A stretch of 64,000 bases of DNA from UBA830 sp038146925 (GTDB taxonomy: Bacteria; Pseudomonadota; Alphaproteobacteria; MPNO01; UBA830). The notes under the pieces were generated by a model. The model searched no databases, was not told the DNA's origin, and saw only the letters and a program-made list of their open reading frames with translations. This document shows positions 61,828-64,000 of this stretch, piece by piece. The DNA is taken from contig JAYQSP010000004.1 of NCBI GenBank assembly GCA_038146925.1, positions 200,031 to 264,030 on the forward strand, in the 5' to 3' direction. Position 1 is the first letter of the stretch. Every line of letters begins with the position of its first letter. The position numbers and the translations under genes are program-made.

Positions 61828-63192
61828 ATGGCCGCACCACCCGCAGGCAAATCCGAACCGATTACCGATTACCGGCAGCTGGTCGAGCATCTCGAACAGG
61901 GCAACAAACCGCGCGATGCCTGGCGGATCGGTACGGAGCACGAAAAATTTGTCTTCAAGCTCGATACCCTCGAACCCGTTCCCTACGAGGGCGACTGGGG
62001 CATCGGTAAATTCCTCGAAGGTCTGATGCGGTTCGGCTGGGAGCCGGTGATGGAACACGGCAATCCCATCGCGCTGACGATGAACGACTGCAATATCTCG
62101 CTCGAGCCCGGCGGGCAGCTGGAACTGTCCGGCGCACCGCTTGAGAACATCCACCAGACCTGCGACGAGGTGCACACCCATCTGGCGCAGGTGAAGGAAA
62201 TCGCGGGCGAGCTCGGCGTCGGACTGCTCGGGACCGGCTTCATTCCCAAATGGAAGCGCGAGGATATCTCGTGGATGCCCAAGGGGCGCTACAAGATCAT
62301 GCGCGACTACATGCCCAAGAAGGGGAGTCTCGGCCTCGACATGATGCTTCGATCCTGCACGGTGCAGGTCAATCTCGATTTCGAATCCGAATCCGACATG
62401 GTCGAAAAATTCCGCGCGTCGCTGGCGCTGCAACCGGTGGCGACGGCGCTGTTCGCCAATTCGCCCTTCGTCGAGGGCGCGCCCAGCGGCTACCAGTCCT
62501 ATCGCAGCCATCTGTGGGAAGACACCGACCCCGACCGCTGCGGCATCCTGCCGTTCGTGTTCGAAGACGGCATGGGTTTCGAACGCTACGTCGAATACGC
62601 GCTCGACGTGCCGATGTACTTCGTCTACCGCGACGGAGAATATGTCGATGTTTCCGGACAGTCGTTCCGCGATTTTCTCGACGGTAAGCTGCCCGGCCGG
62701 CCCGGCGAGACGCCGACGATGAGCGACTGGTCGGATCATCTGACGACCATCTTCCCGGAAGTGCGCCTGAAAAAATTCCTTGAAATGCGGGGCGCCGACG
62801 GCGGGCCGTGGCGCCGGCTGTGCGCGCTGCCTGCGCTGTGGGTCGGCCTTCTCTACGACGCCGACTGCCAGTCCGCCGCGTGGGATCTCGCCAGGGACTG
62901 GACGCTGGAGGAACATACGTATCTGCGCGCCGAGGTGCCGAGACACGGGCTGCGGACGAAATTTCGCGGCGGTACTATGCAGGATATCGCGCTGCAGGTG
63001 CTCGACATCGCGGAAACAGGTCTCAGGCGGCGCGCCATCCTGGATAAAAGCGGCGACGACGAGGCCGGGTTCCTCGCCACCTTGCGGGTAATCGCGGAAC
63101 GCGGTTACGCTGCGGCCGAGGAATTGCTCACGCTATATGAGACGGAGTGGCAGAACAGTGTCGATCCGATCTACAGGGAATTCGCCTATTAA
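61828..63192 (+). CDS. gshA: Glutamate-cysteine ligase (alphaproteobacterial/plant type)
   Basis: 454-residue ATP-dependent ligase making gamma-glutamylcysteine for glutathione. Marks: WRIGTEHEKFVF near residue 35, GNPIALTMNDCNISLEPGGQ, MLRSCTVQVNLDFESE, ANSPFVEGAPSGYQSYRSHLW and FPEVRLKKFLEMRGADGG. The form matches the plant/alphaproteobacterial subfamily rather than E. coli GshA. Glutathione is the cosubstrate of the persulfide dioxygenase at 16713. Its 3' end overlaps the next gene. Confidence 0.95.
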   Translation: MAAPPAGKSEPITDYRQLVEHLEQGNKPRDAWRIGTEHEKFVFKLDTLEPVPYEGDWGIGKFLEGLMRFGWEPVMEHGNPIALTMNDCNISLEPGGQLELSGAPLENIHQTCDEVHTHLAQVKEIAGELGVGLLGTGFIPKWKREDISWMPKGRYKIMRDYMPKKGSLGLDMMLRSCTVQVNLDFESESDMVEKFRASLALQPVATALFANSPFVEGAPSGYQSYRSHLWEDTDPDRCGILPFVFEDGMGFERYVEYALDVPMYFVYRDGEYVDVSGQSFRDFLDGKLPGRPGETPTMSDWSDHLTTIFPEVRLKKFLEMRGADGGPWRRLCALPALWVGLLYDADCQSAAWDLARDWTLEEHTYLRAEVPRHGLRTKFRGGTMQDIALQVLDIAETGLRRRAILDKSGDDEAGFLATLRVIAERGYAAAEELLTLYETEWQNSVDPIYREFAY

Positions 63193-63661
63193 GCCCCTCG
63201 CGCTGCTCATTGCGGCGGCGATTGGCTGGTCCGTCGCCCCCGCATCCGCCCAGCAGCAGCCGGCGCCTTTTCCGTGGGAGAAGAACGCCGACAGGTTCTT
63301 TAGGCAGGGTCTGCCGAAAATCGAAAACCCAATCGACAAGCGCATCAACGAAGGTCTCAAACGGCTCGGCCTGCCGCCGCAGCCGAAGCTCGACATCACC
63401 GGCGAGACGGTGCCGCAGGAAGAACCGCCGGGTCTGTCGGAATCCGTGATGCCTGGTCTGGATCAGAACCGAAACGGGTTCGTGTCGCGCGACGAATACA
63501 TGCGCGCGCGACGGGGGCTGCGGCATGCCGGCCGGCGCGGCGCGGAGTTCTACGTCCACCGCGGACAACGTTTTGATTCCCGGTTTCGCGCCGCCGACCG
63601 AAACCGCGATGGCCGTCTGTCGCCGGACGAAATCGACCGGATGAAGGGAAGGCGGTTTTAG
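63158..63661 (+). CDS. Periplasmic EF-hand protein
   Basis: About 167 residues from GTG 63158 (GGAG at 63144-63147); an ATG at 63137 is possible. The start lies inside gshA in another frame (35-base overlap). The signal peptide ends near ALLIAAAIGWSVAPASA. Two EF-hand loops are visible, DQNRNGFVSRDEY and DRNRDGRLSPDEI, so it should bind calcium in the periplasm. Function unknown. Confidence 0.8.
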   Translation: MSIRSTGNSPIKPLALLIAAAIGWSVAPASAQQQPAPFPWEKNADRFFRQGLPKIENPIDKRINEGLKRLGLPPQPKLDITGETVPQEEPPGLSESVMPGLDQNRNGFVSRDEYMRARRGLRHAGRRGAEFYVHRGQRFDSRFRAADRNRDGRLSPDEIDRMKGRRF

Positions 63662-63709
63662 CTCGTTTTCCGCTGGCGCGGGGCGGCGCCGGCCCGAAAG
63701 CAGGACTGA

Positions 63710-64000
63710 CTAAGCTGCCGTGCCGCCGATTGTCAGGTTTTCCACCATAAGCGTCGGCTGCCCGACGCCCACCGGCACGCCCTGGCCGTCCTTGCCGCAG
63801 GTGCCGACGCCGGGATCGAGTTTCATGTCGTTGCCGATCATCTTCACGCGTGTCAGCACGTCCGGGCCGTTGCCGATGATCGTCGCGCCCTTTACCGGCG
63901 CGCCGATCTTGCCGTCCTCGATCAGATAGGCCTCCGACGCCGAGAACACGAACTTGCCCGACGTGATGTCGACCTGGCCGCCGCCGAAGTTCACGGCGTA
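63710..64000 (-). CDS. tldD: Metalloprotease TldD, C-terminal part (5' end outside window)
   Basis: About 96 C-terminal residues of the TldD/PmbA family: NFGGGQVDITSGKFVFSASE, PVKGATIIGNGPDVLTRVKM and IGNDMKLDPGVGTCGKDGQG are near-diagnostic of TldD. TldD-TldE degrades unfolded peptides and processes some modified peptides. The zinc-binding region is beyond the window. It converges on the EF-hand gene. Confidence 0.95.
   Translation of the reverse strand, partial: YAVNFGGGQVDITSGKFVFSASEAYLIEDGKIGAPVKGATIIGNGPDVLTRVKMIGNDMKLDPGVGTCGKDGQGVPVGVGQPTLMVENLTIGGTAA

Overview
The window is mostly a high-GC chromosome segment from an alphaproteobacterium. A C4-pathway 5-aminolevulinate synthase (hemA), an xseB-ispA-dxs-tlyA cluster, four TauD/TfdA dioxygenases, LLM-class oxidoreductases, a TRAP transporter and dispersed palindromes of the kind common in Rhodospirillales-like genomes all point that way. 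No tRNA, rRNA, CRISPR array or intact insertion sequence was seen.

Layout: 1-5.5 kb carries three tandem TauD-type dioxygenases on the minus strand, divergent from a marR-emrA-emrB efflux operon, with palindromic operators between them. 5.6-8.9 kb has a YPECC-motif unknown, greB, arfB and a small GatC/AtzG-like protein coupled to an amidase. 9.0-11.9 kb has an LLM oxidoreductase/alpha-beta hydrolase operon, whose promoter shares an operator with the dioxygenase operon, and an HPt-pseudoreceiver protein. 11.9-17.6 kb holds a three-subunit molybdoenzyme (best reading: sulfite dehydrogenase SoeABC) divergent from a Blh/ETHE1-type persulfide dioxygenase, which together form a plausible sulfane-sulfur to sulfite to sulfate route. 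17.9-20.9 kb is a TRAP transporter (dctPQM). 20.9-26.3 kb has a class III aminotransferase broken by one nonsense codon, a second LLM oxidoreductase, a thioesterase and an orphan xanthine-dehydrogenase-type large subunit.

26.3-28.75 kb is a lower-GC remnant of an exopolysaccharide acetylation pair (SGNH-like + MBOAT) with several frameshifts. 28.8-43.9 kb is mainly housekeeping: ubiD-like, HDAC-like, xseB, ispA, dxs, tlyA (with an ACG where its start codon should be), an Fe-S RNA methyltransferase, aroC, fabI, a lipoprotein, pdxH, usp, SDR, pirin and a PadR-like regulator. 44-49.5 kb has hemA, an intact class III aminotransferase, moaA and a soluble PAS histidine kinase.

49.5-56.3 kb is a sharply AT-rich block carrying a serralysin-type RTX metalloprotease and its type I secretion ATPase and adaptor (prtD, prtE), all riddled with single-base frameshifts. 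It is either a decayed acquired island or a mis-joined, error-rich contig piece. It separates moaA and the kinase from a second molybdenum-cofactor cluster (fdhD, a GIY-YIG-like unknown, mobA and a ModE-like regulator). The window closes with a fourth TauD-family gene, ubiA, rsmE, gshA, an EF-hand protein and the 3' end of tldD.

Theme: the molybdenum genes (moaA, fdhD, mobA, ModE-like) could serve the molybdoenzymes at 12-16 kb and 24-26 kb. The dioxygenases, LLM enzymes, amidase, aminotransferases and transporters look like a catabolic accessory repertoire.
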